The translations under genes were made by a program, and so were the position numbers. Shown in pieces: positions 50,059 to 62,604 of a stretch of DNA of 64,000 nucleotides. A model generated the notes under the pieces. It did no database searches, was not told where the DNA came from, and was given only the letters and a program-made list of their open reading frames with translations. This stretch comes from Lobulomyces angularis (taxonomy: Eukaryota; Chytridiomycota; Chytridiomycetes; Lobulomycetales; Lobulomycetaceae). Numbering within the stretch: the stretch's first letter is position 1; each line of letters opens with the position of its first letter. The stretch is taken from the NCBI GenBank assembly GCA_027604685.1, contig JADHYX010000009.1:54752-118751 (forward strand), in the 5' to 3' direction.

Positions 50059-51364
50059 TTAATCAAAAATAGGCAAAAGTGGACCTCTCTTTTCCTTTAT
50101 TAAAAAACTAAAGGTTTTTTGATCAACATTTTCCAAGTTGTGGAGCTCTGCAAAATCTTCCAGTTTCTGACCTTTTTTTAATTCTAATGCCTTTAAAAAG
50201 TCGGTAGTCTTGACCTCTTGAGATGTGGAAAAGTTTTCTTTCCAGAAATTAAATGCTACAAAAAAATTAGTTTTCCTTAAATTTTGAATGTTAAATCGTT
50301 ACCGTTGATGCTTTTTTCTTTGACAACTTCTAACGTTACGGAGTCTCTCTTTTTGGAGGTGGAATTCATATTTAAACTTAAGTGTTTATTGACTGGTGTG
50401 TTGTTTTCTGTCTCATTAAAGTAAGAATTGTACGCGCTATCGTCAAAGTGGTTCACTTGAGCGTTTAACGCTAACTTGATATCTACCGATGGCAAGTTTT
50501 TGCTGCTGTTGAGGTTGTCGACAGATCTCATACATCCGGTTGCTTTCTCCAGAATTCTGCACAAGGCAGAGCGTTTGTGTGAGCAATCCAACGCAGTTTT
50601 GCCAAACTTATTTTTTGCTGAATGATTTGCTTCATTTTCTAACAACAATTTTGCGATTTGCAGGTGATTGAAGTATGAAGCTATCATTAACGGGGTAGTC
50701 CCGATTGATCTTTGGTTTTTTTATATTAAATACTTTATTGTTAAAAATTTTATTTTTTTACGTTGCTTTATTAACATCTGCTCCATGCTGCAATAGTAGT
50801 GCAACAGTTTCATAATGTCCATTTTGAACTGCGGCGTGCAATGGTGTAAATCCCGCAACTGTTCTTTTGTTTAGATTCTAATTGGTTTATTATTATTTGT
50901 TTTTATTTTAGTAAGTAATTTTAAAAACTATAATTTTACTGCTTTATGCTCCAATAAAAATTTGGCAGTAAAAAAGTTTCCAGTATGGCATGCATGATAC
51001 AGAGGAGTCCTATATTTTCAAATTCGTTAAAAACCAGATTCTGTTTTTATTATTTTATTTCTTTTATTACTCTACCATCCATCAATCATGTAAGAATCAA
51101 CTTTCATATTGTTATCAAGTAATAATTTTGCTGTTTCAAGTAGATTATATTGACAAGCAAGATACTAAAAAAAATAAATTATTATTTTCTAAAAATTTAT
51201 TTTTATTTTTATTTTTTTTTTAGTTTTAATACCAATCCATTTCTACCGTAGTTGGTTCTTTCTTGTAAAACCTCAGGATTTTGCTCTATTAATAATTTTA
51301 AGCTATACAAATCTTCCTTGACGTTTGATTGACAAAGACTTAAAAAATCATTGGAATAACTCAT
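50059..51364 (-). CDS. Ankyrin-repeat protein
   Basis: Six or so exons, about 355 residues. It starts MSYSNDFLSLCQSNVKEDLY and then has about five ankyrin repeats: YLACQYNLLETAKLLLDNN, RTPLYHACHTGNFFTAKFLL, GFTPLHAAVQNGHYETVALL, GTTPLMIASYFNHLQIAKLL and FGKTALDCSHKRSALCRIL. Introns fall between or at the start of repeats. After the repeats comes a Ser/Asn-rich stretch, then a helical C-terminal segment (FNFWKENFSTSQEVKTTDFL, QKLEDFAELHNLENVDQKTF) that reads as a small separate domain I cannot name. The function is probably protein binding; partner unknown. Confidence 0.88.
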
Positions 51365-51756
51365 CTTTAGTTTTATTATTTTTATTTTTCTAATTTTTTT
51401 ATTTATTTTTTTAAACTTTTTTTTAAACTTTTTTTTATTATTATAAAATTTTTTTGATTGGATAACGAATTTTTTTTCTTGGCCGCAAAATAATAAAATG
51501 ACTTCCCTGCTTTTTTCTTACATATGCTTTTTTTTGACAGCAATATTTCAAATATATTTAACATCTACTTTTAAAAACAGAAATTTTTTTTTTTTTTTTT
51601 TTTGTAGATGAATCTATTTGTAAGACAATGATAAAATTAATAGTATTTAAAGTAGATACATGTTGATATAATAAAAAGTAAGAAAAAAAAGAAAAAAAAG
51701 ATAGTGGGGGAAACATTTGTCCATAAAAAAACTTGCGATGTTTATGGCAATTACTT
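51365..51756. other. Intergenic region
   Basis: About 390 bp with several long T-runs (51,410-51,450 and 51,585-51,603). It holds the ankyrin gene promoter and the 3' end of the Caf120-like gene. Small frames here are low-complexity. Confidence 0.4.
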
Positions 51757-54700
51757 TTAATCATTACTTTGTAATCCACTATTTTCAGTCACTTTTTCCA
51801 CATTACACACACTATTTGAAGTTTCGTAATCTGAAGACTGATTACTTATGTTTTTCAATCTACTATTCACTTCATCTATCACTGTACCCGCTTTCAAAAA
51901 ACTTTTTTCTTCCATTGGCTTAATTAATGGCCCTTCTGGTTTCAATGCTTTTTTATTATTTAATTTTTGTTCACTTAATTCCTTTGACGCTTTTTGAACC
52001 ATCATTGTACCAGGTGTCAAAAAACTTTTTTCCTCTTCTGGTTTAATAAGTGGCTCCCCATCCTTTTTTAATGGTTTTTTGTTATTTAATTTTTGTTCAG
52101 CTTTTTCCTTCGACGCTTTTAGAAGTGATCCATTTTCAACATAAAGCTCTTCGTCTTTTATTTCAACAAATAATCTGTCATCATGAGGTACCTGAGTTGT
52201 ATAGTTTGAATTTCCGTTCAAATCTTGGTTGTAAGCACCAGTTTGTTGTTGATGTAAATAATTTGGCTGTTGATGAAGGAACTGATTCCCTGGATGCTGG
52301 TGGAAATGCGGTGGTTGTACAGGAGGATTTTGCAGCTGCATCACAAAACCTTGACTATTAGAGGCAGAATGAAAATGCGGTTGTTGGTTAAAATTTTGAA
52401 TAAATCCTTGGTGAGTTTGCTGATTTCCCACCATACCACTATTTGAATTTACCTGTAGCACAGCATCATTCTTGTTACTTTGCAGAGGAATATCTTCATC
52501 TGAAGAAACTACCAGGTTAGCGCTTCTTTGTCTTTGAAAATTATTGTTTGTATTGGAATAGGATTGGTTCAGTTTTGTTTTTGAGTTTTTAAGAGGTACA
52601 TCATCTTCGTCAGATTCTACATTTGTTTTTTTTTTTAAAATGGGTTCATCTTCAGCAGATTCAACTACTGTTTTCTTTTTAAAAATTGGTTCATCTTCAT
52701 CAGATTCAACTACTGTTTTCTTTTTTAAAATTGGTTCATCATCAGAATCTCCGTCCTCTTCACCAAATTCAACCGGTTCATTCTCACCATCAGAAAAAGA
52801 TCTTGCATCAAATTCCGGAGGAACTATAAATATAAGATTTATTGAATTATATTAAAATAATATTTTTTTTATACCAACTCGCGAAGGACTGTAGAAGCCA
52901 GACTTTTTCCTAAAAAAAGAAAAAATAGTTAAACACTAAAGCAAAATCTAAAAGGTATTATTATATTACCGCTCCAATTCCAAATAGTGTTGCTTAAGTA
53001 AATCTCTTCCATAATTTGATCCATTTAATGAATTAACTTCGTTATCTTCATTTGAGTAGTAAGATCTAGTAGGATCTACACTAATCGGTGTTCCAATCTG
53101 AACGGCAAGATTTTGTGCTAGCACCAAGTTTTCTTAATAATTGAATGTATTGGTACTTAACAAAAAAAAAAAAAAATTTTCACCTTTTTGACGTTCATAT
53201 ATGTTCGCGAGTGGGGGAGCAGCCCCAATATTTCCAGAATTGGTATGATTCTGTGGATTTAATGAGTTGAGAGGATTTTTTGGATCTAGCGGATGAAAAC
53301 TTTTCATTTCTGCTAAAACTTTTTGTTTTTGCAGTTCATGAAAATGGAATATTCTTTTCTCTAACTTCTTAGCATCTTTTTTTTCCTGCATAACAGTTTG
53401 TGGTTGATTACTTTTAGAAGAAGACACAGAATAAGAACTCGTGGGCTGTGGCGGTTTTATTACTTCGGTTTGTACAGGTGCTGTAGCACCTAGTTGATTT
53501 TGAAATAAAAATTGGTCTTGCATTCCTTGTTGGCCATAATACCCTTGCATACCAAACATTCCAAGTTGTTGACCAAAGCCGTTCATTGGTTGATTGTACC
53601 AAAATGGTTGTGCGAAGCCTGGAGGTTGATTCAACATCCCAGATGGAGGATACATTGGTGCAGAACTCATTGGTACAAATGGTTGACCAAACATTCCTTG
53701 ACCATACATATTTGGAGGTACTTGAAATGAATACATTCCATTCATCATTCCCGGCATACCAGGTACCCCATATGGCATTCCTGGCATTCCTGGCATTCCT
53801 GGCATTCCTGGCATCCCCATCATCCCAGGCCCATGATATCCACCATATGGCGCTGAATTATATTGAGAATTTGGCCAGCCATACATTCCGTTTATCTGAT
53901 TTACGTATTGATTTTGATGCCCATACTGTGCAGAATTTTCTTGTGAAATATGAGGATTATGAACTGGACTGTTCATATATTGAGAGTACCCGTTTTTCTT
54001 GATCTTTTCTAATATCATTCTTCTTTTATCAGCTTCCCCCAATAAGCCTTTCTTCAAATCTGAATCTACTGTTTCATGAGGCATATCTACTATACCAATT
54101 AAAGGACCTTGATTGGTGGTGTTGGCATGGTTTTCCATTTTTTTTTGTTTTTTTTCCTCAATTTTTTTGGTAGCTTTTTCTAGTAAACTTCCTGCTTCAA
54201 CGTAATTTGGTTCCTCTTCTAGTTGAATTTTACTTTTTCTACCTATGAGTGTACTGGTGGAAGCTCTTGGTTGATCTTCATCTGCTTCTTTCAATTCTGC
54301 GAAACTTTTGTCTACATGTAAACCGGCAATATCATTTTCATTAACTTCAATCCCCTAAAAAAAAAAAAAAAAAAGAACTTAAAAATTTTTGTTATAATAC
54401 ACTTACGTAGCCCTGGTGTGATGCATTGACATCTTGGAGTTTTAATTTTTCTAATTCTTCTATTTTTTCTTCAAAAGAAAAAAAGTTTTCCTCTACATCA
54501 TCATCTCCGTTTTCAATTTTATCTCCATTACCTTTATTTAAACTTAAAAACTCCATAAATAATTTCATCTGTGATTCGTATTGCTGAAGGTTAGCAAATT
54601 GGTACTGCCATTCCCAAAATCCCATCAAGTTGTAGACAGGTACAGCTCTTAATGTAGTCTCTTCTTCATTTTCGACGAAAACTTCTGTAGTTATAATTTT

Positions 54701-57506
54701 TGATTTTTCAAGATCCTTTTTAATCCTAGTATGCCATAAAATCAACTTTTTCACTGATGATTCTACCAAACTTTGTGAATGCAACAATCGTGTTGTGTCT
54801 TCTTTTCCTGCCGCCTAATAAACATTTATTAAAAAAAAAAAGTATATTTATTTATAAAAAAGAAATTGTATCTCTACCAAATTCCATTCATTCAAAAATC
54901 CTGCAATAAAAATAAAAATATTCTTTGGTCAATAAATTGGATATAGAATAGCTTTCATTATTATTATTATTATTTGAAATTTTTTACCATTTTTCAACGC
55001 TTTATGCTTGTCAGCTAAAATTTTTAAAAATACTTCTTTGCTTTTAGCATAGGTACTTTTATAATTTTCTGGTGAAATAATTTGGTGATCCATTGGAACA
55101 CTGCTTATTTCAAATAGTGACAATAAAAGAATTCCCCACTGAACATTACTTGAAATGTACCTTTCTAAAGGAGAATTAAGCACTGGTGTGATAACCTCAG
55201 ATTTCTCATTTTCAGCTGATATCGGTAAATCTTGCTCTTCAACTGCAGGTTGGCTGCTTACGGTACTAGCTTCTATTCAACAATTATAATATTGATTTTC
55301 ATCAAAAATCATACCTTCTATGGCAGATGTTAGAGTGTCTACAGTGTTTTCGGTTGATTCTGATACTTTATGGTTCACATCAAACTTTTTTTTATCACTT
55401 GATTCCTGAGAATCTTGAAATAAATTACGCAGGTCATGGCTTATTGGTGAAGATTCTTCAACGACCTGTGGTTGAGCAGGCAAGCTGTCAGTAAATACTA
55501 ATTCTTGAGTAATAACTTCTTTCTTTACAAATCCAACAGCATTTCCCTTCAACAAATCGTCAAAATATTCTAAATTTGCATCCAAATTGAAAGCGGCCAT
55601 AATAGCTGTTACCCATTTACCCATCTCAATTACTGAGTTTCCCGCAGAAAACAAAAGATAACTGGGAACTGGTTTGTTATCTAATGTATTGTCATTCTCT
55701 GTAACAATTAAGTCAGCTAAAGAAGATACTTGATGATGCTCAGATTTAAAATCCTCAACTACCATTGAAGCTTTCTTGCTTTTAAAAATACTTTGGCTTT
55801 TTACTTTCACTGTGTCTTCTTTAGGTATTGTTAATACTGTACATTCCACCTTTGTTATTGAAGCAACATTCCCTGCCGATGGTGAATTTGGCCATAAGCT
55901 GAACACCGAAGTAACTGATGGGATGTAAAAAATAGGATTGTTTTTTTTTACATCTTTTTTGGAATCGAAAAGATACATATGAGTTTGTCTGAAGCTTCCT
56001 TCATTTGAAAATTCAGATGAATTTAAATCGTCTGTAGAGTTTTTTGCTGAAACATCTTTTTTTTTATGCTTTGAAAAGATTCCTTTACTTTTCGCTTCTT
56101 CTTTTAAATTTTTCTCATCTTTTTTTAGGAAAGAGCATAAAGAAACGTAGTAAGTTTTCCATACATTTGAATACGGAAGTTGAATTTTTAATTCTCCTTG
56201 ATAATTTATATCCACTGTAGTATTTAGAGTTTCAAATGGATTTAAATTGAATTGGGACCAGCATATCAGATTTTCTGGCCTTGCAAGTAAACGAAGCGTG
56301 TACAACTGCGACAACATTGATATTTCAAAATTTACCAAACTTAGTGATAGTATCCAGTTGTTTGCTACTATCGGAGAATTGGCAGCAAAAATCGCCAAAT
56401 TACTACCACAAGATGAGACCCCTACGAAATTATTAAAATAAAACTTTTAGGAAAAAAAAATATATATATATATCTTTGTTATACCAAAAAAGTTATTGTA
56501 TGGTGGGGGAGGTGGAGGAGAGGAATTCGTGTGATGAGGTAACTTAAACGAAGAAGAAAATAGTTCAAATGAAGCATCAGCAACATTTATAGAAATTGGT
56601 ACTTCCTGCGTTCTTTTCAACAACGATATTCTATGATTTTTGTGTCAAATAAACAAATATTAAATAATATCATTTTTTACGTTTCCGAGCTAGGAAATAA
56701 CTCTAAGCCCATAATTTGCGGTAAAGAACAATTTGGTTTGTAGGTTAAACTTGCAATTTCATCGGGGACTTTCCACATATCCAAGCTACTACCAGTTAAT
56801 TCTACCCTGAACATATAGAAATGTGAATTTCAGAATAAAAAAAAAAACTTTATGATTTTAAACTTATACCACCACTTTCCCCATTCTTCACCAGCATCAA
56901 GGTAATTATTCCCAGCACTTTTATTACTGAACGTAAAGCTTTGCTGTTTAGTTAAAACTTTTCCATCGAAGTTAAAAAAAAATTTGATGTAAAGAAATCC
57001 TTTATAGTAACTTTTTTTTGATTGCGCAAAAAATAATGCCAACGGTGTATGCAGGTCTTCTGGCCAAATTAATGATTGTTCTGTAATTTCTTCTGGTTCA
57101 GTAGTGTTAATATCCTTCAAAAAAAATAGAAAAATAAATATATTTGATAATACTATTATTATTGATAATTTTTTTTTTCTCTTACAGTTTTAACCTGTTT
57201 TTTATTTTTTATCACTTCAGAAATTACATTTATAGAATCCGTAATGTTTAAAGTCTATTAAAATTATTAAAACAAAAAAAAAAAAAACAAAATATTACAA
57301 ACAATTAACAGAAAATTTAACAAAAAAGTTTTAAAAACTAAACTCAATTTTTTGTAATTTCTTTTTAAGTTCAAAATTAAAAAAAAAAAAAAATTATTTA
57401 AAAACCTGATTAGTAAGATCTGCAAATAATTGTGAGGAAGGAGTTAATGTAGCTGGACTTAAACCCGGAATTGGATTATTGGTTGGAGTACTTGGATTTT
57501 CCATAG
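51757..57506 (-). CDS. Caf120/Skg3-like double-PH protein with repetitive Gln/Met/Gly/Pro-rich C-terminus
   Basis: About fifteen exons, roughly 1,500 residues. The start is MENPSTPTNNPIPG. The first PH-like region is split around an intron (GEEWGKWWYKF then RVELTGSSLDMW, later DASFELF, GSNLAIFAANSPIVANNWIL). The second is INYQGELKIQLPYSNVWKTY through FYIPSVTSVFSLWPNSP and ITKVECTVL to PVPSYLLFSAGN and KWVTAIMAAFN. That arrangement, including the P-S-V-x-x-x-F/Y-x-x-x-P-x-S block and a helical region after it, matches fungal Caf120-type proteins associated with CCR4-NOT. The C-terminal half has a GMPGMP run, Gln/His/Tyr-rich tracts, a 15-residue acidic/basic repeat and three copies of an EEKSFL / QKLNNKK-type motif. 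Orthology to Caf120 is by pattern only. Confidence 0.72.
52641..52775 (-). repeat. In-gene 45-bp tandem repeat
   Basis: Copies start at 52,641, 52,686 and 52,731 (exact 45-bp period). Each encodes a DEPI-(F/L)-KKKTVVES-like 15-residue unit within the Caf120-like protein. The copies differ by a few bases, so this is a recent in-frame expansion. Confidence 0.85.
53766..53820 (-). repeat. In-gene 9-bp tandem repeat encoding GMP
   Basis: Four or more copies of GGCATTCCT (plus strand) in a row, encoding repeated Gly-Met-Pro in the Caf120-like protein. Diverged flanking units extend it on both sides. Confidence 0.85.
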
Positions 57507-57820
57507 GATCTGAAACACCTTAACTTTTTTTTTTTTTTTTTTAAATTCCGATCTTTTTTTGCATGAATGACATTACTATTATTGGAAATATTAAAACGGT
57601 TATAAATTACAATGGTCCTCTTTTAAAGTTCAAAAAAATTAAAAATAAAATAATAAAAAATTTAATTAAAGTTTACATAAAAAAAAATAAGTCCAGGTAA
57701 TTTATGAATTAATGTTATTTAAATTGATAATTATATATAATGTTGCAAATTTTAAAAATTTTCGAATTAAATGTTATACATCTTTATAGAGCTTGTATTT
57801 TAACTTGTATTTACAGGTGA
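57507..57820. other. Intergenic region
   Basis: About 315 bp with T- and A-runs; promoter of the Caf120-like gene and 3' end of the next minus-strand gene. Nothing else seen. Confidence 0.4.
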
Positions 57821-58778
57821 ATCAAATCTCCATCTTGTTCCTCCCTATTAACAAAAACTAAATCTGTTTCAGATTTCAACTCTTTAAATTTTGAATTGTT
57901 ATTTTTAGTATCAGTTTCATCATTTGCATCAATCTCGTCAATTGAAGCGGGATTGAACTCTTCAATTTGTAGTAAAGTTTTGGCATCTTTTATTAAAAAC
58001 CATCCTCCTTCACTTTTTAAATTAAAAAATTTTTTTTTATCTACAATATAAATAATTGAATTTAAATTTAATGTGAATTTTGTTTTATATAAATAGTAAA
58101 AAAAAAGAAAAAAATTAATGAATCACTTATTGAAAGGAATTACCTTCATCATCTTCATAATTTGCAGCACAATGAATATCTTTTAGAAGTCTGTTAGAAT
58201 TTTCAATAAAATTGTGCTCACAATTATTGTTGTAATTGACAAAGTTAATGCTAGCAGCTACATTACTATTATTTTTAAAATTTAAATTGTTATTCAGCAA
58301 AAAGTGATTCGTTTTTAAGCAATGACATCTTAAAATGTAGTCTTCATGAATGTCTTTAATAAGTTGATCCAAATAATCTAATTCCATTTTGAGCTGGTTA
58401 GACCTACGTGATATTAATAAAAATTAAACAAAATTAAAAAAATTTAATTTATTTTATTTTTTTAATCTTTTTTTTCTAAACTTACTGAAATAATTTTGTA
58501 AAAAAAGTAAAAGTCGATAAAGAGTTAAAAGTTTTTAAATAACACTGTATTAGAGGTTTTATTCTCGTGTCGCTTATATTTAGTTTTATAAGAGTTTCAA
58601 TTCTACTATGGATATTTAGCAATCTAAAAAAGAGAAACAACTTAAACTAAACTGCAAAAATTTAAAAGTGGAAGAACTACCTAAAAGAGTTTCTATTTCT
58701 TTCATTGTTTAAATTGTTTAGTTTGTAGATGCAGTTTGCAGTAGCTAGGATGAAGGCAGATGATGTAAACTCCATCAT
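57821..58778 (-). CDS. Unrecognised helical protein
   Basis: Four exons, about 240 residues. The ATG used gives MMEFTSSAFILATANCIYKL; an acceptor-like CAG eight codons upstream leaves room for an extra 5' exon. The N-terminal 110 residues look like a bundle of amphipathic helices: NNLNNERNRNSFRLLNIHSR, IETLIKLN, RIKPLIQCYLKTFNSLSTF, MELDYLDQLIKDIHEDYIL. The pattern (Asn/Arg-rich turn, helix, L-x-x-L, long helix) vaguely recalls the four-helix adaptor of MLKL-type and related proteins, but I make no assignment. The middle is Asn-rich, and the last exon is acidic (SIDEIDANDETDTK) and ends NREEQDGDLIHL. Divergent from CHMP5. Confidence 0.5.
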
Positions 58779-59190
58779 TAAAGTCAACAATTTGACTGAG
58801 GTGTGTTTAAAAAAATTTTTAACAAAAAAAAACTGTAAAAATTATATGGGAAAACATCAAAAGATTTTTTTAATAAGTGTGAAGTTTACTTAGAAAAAAA
58901 AAATTTTTATATCACAAAAATTCTTTTGCAAAAATCATACTATTTCCTTACATTTTTACTGAAAGTTTTTCACTTTTCATTTACTTCAGATATGCTTTTT
59001 TGTTTCTTTATTAACAATACACTAAAAATGGACCAACATTCCAAAAAATTTCTTCACGTCAAAAATAAAAAAACATATTTATTTTTTATGTATTTATCTT
59101 GCATTCCATTACTTTTTTTTTATTTAAATTTTTTTTTTTATCTGTAAACATAAAAAATTTTTTTAATTTTTTCCAGTACAATAAAGTTAA
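58779..59190. other. Divergent intergenic region
   Basis: About 410 bp between the helical protein and CHMP5. T-rich; a 73-codon plus frame is mostly Phe/Leu/Lys and is not convincing. Confidence 0.4.
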
Positions 59191-60138
59191 ATGAATAGAA
59201 TTTTTGGAACTTCAAAACCACAAGCACCTAAACAATCTATAAACGATGTCATACTGGCTGTAATTTAATTTTTATTTTAATTTTTGGTACCAATTATTTA
59301 TTGAATTCTAATTTAGACTGATGCTCGGTCTGACAATGTTTCAATAAAGATTAAAAAACTAGAAGTGGAGCTTAATGAATTAAAAAATCAAATGGCAAAG
59401 ATGAGAGATGGACCTGGCAAAGTATAATTCCATCATCCAATCCTTAAATTTTTAAACTATGTTTCATTTTTAATTTTACAATGATTTAGAATGCTTTGAA
59501 ACAAAAAGCAATCAGATTGTTAAAACAAAAAAAACTATATGAAGGACAAAAAGATCAACTTATGCAGCAAAGTTTTAATATGGAACAAGTTAACATGACC
59601 ACTGATAATCTAAAAAACACATTTATAACTTTAGATGCGATGCAAACTGCTAATAATGAAATGAAAAAGCAATACAAGAAAGTTAATTTGGAGAAAATTG
59701 ACGTAATTTTTTTTCTTTTTTGAATATATTAAAAAGTTTATAAAAGCAACTACAAGACGAAATGGAAGATTTAATGGAAAGGGCAAACGAAGTTCAAGAA
59801 TCATTATCTAGATCTTACGCTGTAGATGATATTGATGAAGCTGATTTAGAAGCAGGTAAATTTCCTTTTAATTTTATGTTTTTATAAATTTGAAATAATC
59901 TTCTAATTTAGAATTGGATGCTCTTGGAAATGATTTTGCCTTTGAAGAGGACAATGAGGTTCCTAGTTACCTCCAGGAGGATTTGAATTTACCAAATGCT
60001 GCAAACAACGAACTTGAGCTGCCAGTAATATTTTTATAAAATTTAACATTTATTTATATCTAAATAAATTTTTTTTTTTTTTTTTATTCTTAGGGTACAT
60101 TACCGAAGCAAACAGAGCAACCTATAAAAATGACTTGA
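59191..60138 (+). CDS. VPS60: ESCRT-III-associated protein CHMP5/Vps60
   Basis: Six exons, about 215 residues (human CHMP5 is 219). The start is [20 protein letters not shown], very close to the CHMP5 start MNRLFGKAKPKAPPPSL. The helical core reads [78 protein letters not shown] and [19 protein letters not shown], all in register with the family. The acidic C-terminus and Pro-containing tail ([10 protein letters not shown]) are shorter than in animals. It acts in late steps of multivesicular-body sorting together with Vta1/LIP5 and Vps4. Confidence 0.96.
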
Positions 60139-60276
60139 AGTTAATAATAAAATATTAAAAAATATACTTTTTTTTGTTTTCCTTGAAATTTTTTAAATTT
60201 AAAATTTTTTTTTTTAAATTTGATATCTGTAAGTGTAATAAACTTTCCTTTTCATTTTTTTGTATAATACATATTC

Positions 60277-61099
60277 TTAATTCGTATTAAAAAAATTTTT
60301 ATATCTTAAATATTTTTTTTTGTGACATGGTGTTATAATTGAGTTGAATACAGTTTTTTCCCTGGTTAAAAAAGTTCTTTTTTCATCATTGGACTTTTCT
60401 AAAAATTAAATAATATAAACCAGAAGAAAATTAAAAATAAATATAAAAAATAAATTCTACCTGTAAATTTAAGGGGAGATTGACCAAGGGCAGTACCTTC
60501 ATTATTTTTTTTTAAATAAATTTTGTCATTATTGCATTTCGATACAAAATTCAATTGCGAGTTGAAGGTGTTTTTTGTTTTGAAAAATAAAGGACTCTGT
60601 TTAAATGTGTAATTTTTTTTAATGAGGTACAAATCCAGATTGAATAAATTGTTGTTAGCTCCAGTGACTGAAAAAGAGTTTACAACTTCTTTTAAATTAA
60701 AATGGTGTGGAATTCGTAAGACCAATCTGCAAAAATTAATTTGAAACAATATTTCTTCTTTTGTTCCCGAAAAATTTAAATTTTTTAATATCTAATTTTA
60801 ATGAAGAAAAATGAATACGGTTAAAAAATTTGTTTTGTTGTTGATGTTTAAACTTATTTCAACTACTTTTTTTTTAAAAAAATTACCTCATCAGTATTTT
60901 CAAATCTATGTTTAAACTTTGAACTTTGAAAATATAAAGTTAGTTTTTTTATTTCTTCAGTATCACTTATTTCCAAGCAGCTGAGTAACTTTGATATATT
61001 ATTGTTTTGCTTTAGTCAAAATGATGCTAATGTTTTTACCTTGTTGTTGGCTGCACAGTTTTTGGAATATTTGTTGATTAGTTTTCCTTGACGTAACAT
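60277..61099 (-). CDS. Unrecognised protein
   Basis: Four exons, about 220 residues. Not recognised. The N-terminus is short and basic (MLRQGKLINKYSKNCAANNK), as in some mitochondrial proteins. Exon 2 gives LEISDTEEIKKLTLYFQSSK, then a helical segment, exon 3 FSGTKEEILFQINFCRLVLR and HHFNLKEVVNSFSVTGANN. Then comes a basic, Phe/Lys/Asn-rich part that may be disordered. The final exon (EKSNDEKRTFLTREKTVFNS) is the least certain. It is convergent with CHMP5 and divergent from the MDH1B-N gene. Confidence 0.5.
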
Positions 61100-61968
61100 G
61101 TTAAGTGAAGGCAGATTGACATTATTAAAATTAAAACAAAAAAAAAAAAAAAATAATTTATATTTCATCCATGTTGTAAAAAATAATGAATAAAAATTAA
61201 GCAAATATAATCTTAAATAGGGCAAAAAATTAATGGAAAATAGTTGATTTTGAATATTTTTGAGGTAACTAGTTTTAAACGGTACTTTGGTTTTTTTTGG
61301 TGAAAAATCATTGATTAATTCTATATAAGTATAATTTATTAACCTACTATTTATTTAATATATAACCTACTTGTTTTTCTCAATTTGAAAACTATACACC
61401 TTGTTTTTCAGTTTTCTTAATGCCAATTAAATGCACCATAATTTAATTACACCATAAAATATCACCAATGTGGTGCAATTCAATCTATAAACTTGTAAAA
61501 TCCAATAAATGCTTTGTCTTTAATTTATTTTTTTATTTTTGGCAATACGATTTGCAACATTTATAATGATTGGAAGCAAAATACAACTGTTGAGAGTTTA
61601 AATGAATAGAACAAAAAAATATTTACTTAGTTAAAAAAAGAAAAATATAAAAAACAGCTTGATAAGAGAGTTTCTAAATTAAATAAAAAATATGAAACTT
61701 AAGTTTACTATTACAAAATGGGGAAAAAAAAAGACAAATTTTTATTTGCAATAAAAAACGGAAAATAAAACAAAATAAAATTGAAGTTGCAGAAATATTA
61801 GAAAGTGTTTGATGATTTTCGGTATAATTTGCATAAAGTTTTTCATCGATCTAACAAAAAAAACTTTAATGAAATATCATCAAAATAAATGCCAATCACG
61901 AAAATTAAATTTTAAAAAAAAAAAAAAAAACTAATATACTAAAAAAAAGTTATTAAAAAAGTGAATAA
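61100..61968. other. Divergent intergenic region
   Basis: About 870 bp, AT-rich, between divergent starts. A-run near 61,137-61,153 and others. No RNA gene or frame could be supported. Confidence 0.4.
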
Positions 61969-62604
61969 ATGTCATATATCTACATAACAGGAAATGTTGA
62001 AGATTTGGAATTCACAAAGGTAAGGATCTTGAAAAAATTCAAAAGATTTAATGATGGTATCAAAATTTTTTTTTTCTATTTGACTATTTGTTAGGCGGAG
62101 GTAAGAAACGAAGCAAGAATATATACACATATAAAAAGCAATTAAATAAATAAATCAAAAAAAAAAAAAATTAGATGCTAGGAAATTATTTATCATATAA
62201 CCTCGATAATTTTTGTATAAAAGTTGAACCTATAAAAAGTGAATTATGGCCAGAGCATCGAAAAAAAATACATAAAGAAAATAATTGGGAAAAACGACCT
62301 GCGTATGATAGAGTTAGTCTAGCTACAATTAAATAAGCATTTTTCTTAATCATTATAACTTATTAGAGAATCCGATTAGAGGAAGAGTTACCACAAATAA
62401 TTAGTAGAAAGAGTGGAGAATTACTTGGTAATTAGTAAAACAAAACAAGTTGTCGCTAATTTATTTCATTAAGGAACAACGAACGATTTTATCAAACTAA
62501 TCAAACATTGGTATAATATAGAATTGGATTACCCAATTGAAACTTTGAAAGATGTCACTGAGGAAAATAAGTTGGAGTTGGAAAAAAAAATAAACAATGA
62601 TTGA
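61969..62604 (+). CDS. Stand-alone MDH1B N-terminal-domain protein
   Basis: Five exons, about 130 residues, including a 6-nt microexon (62,095-62,100, GCGGAG). Spliced sequence: MSYIYITGNVEDLEFTKAEM, LGNYLSYNLDNFCIKVEPIK, then SELWPEHRKKIHKENNWEKR and a segment ending GELLGTTNDFIKLIKHWYNI. Compare the first ~100 residues of animal MDH1B: KAELLADYL, W...WL..C..N-W, and GGYNEFLEHAQLYYDV. The dehydrogenase half of MDH1B is absent; the gene stops at NND. MDH1B is restricted mostly to ciliated eukaryotes and its role is poorly known. The residues aligned to CPYY in MDH1B are DLEF here, so no thioredoxin-like Cys remains. Confidence 0.65.

Noticed and set aside
53512..54002. Plus-strand frames rich in AFLAFLAFLA
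   Set aside because: Complement of the GMP repeat in the Caf120-like gene.
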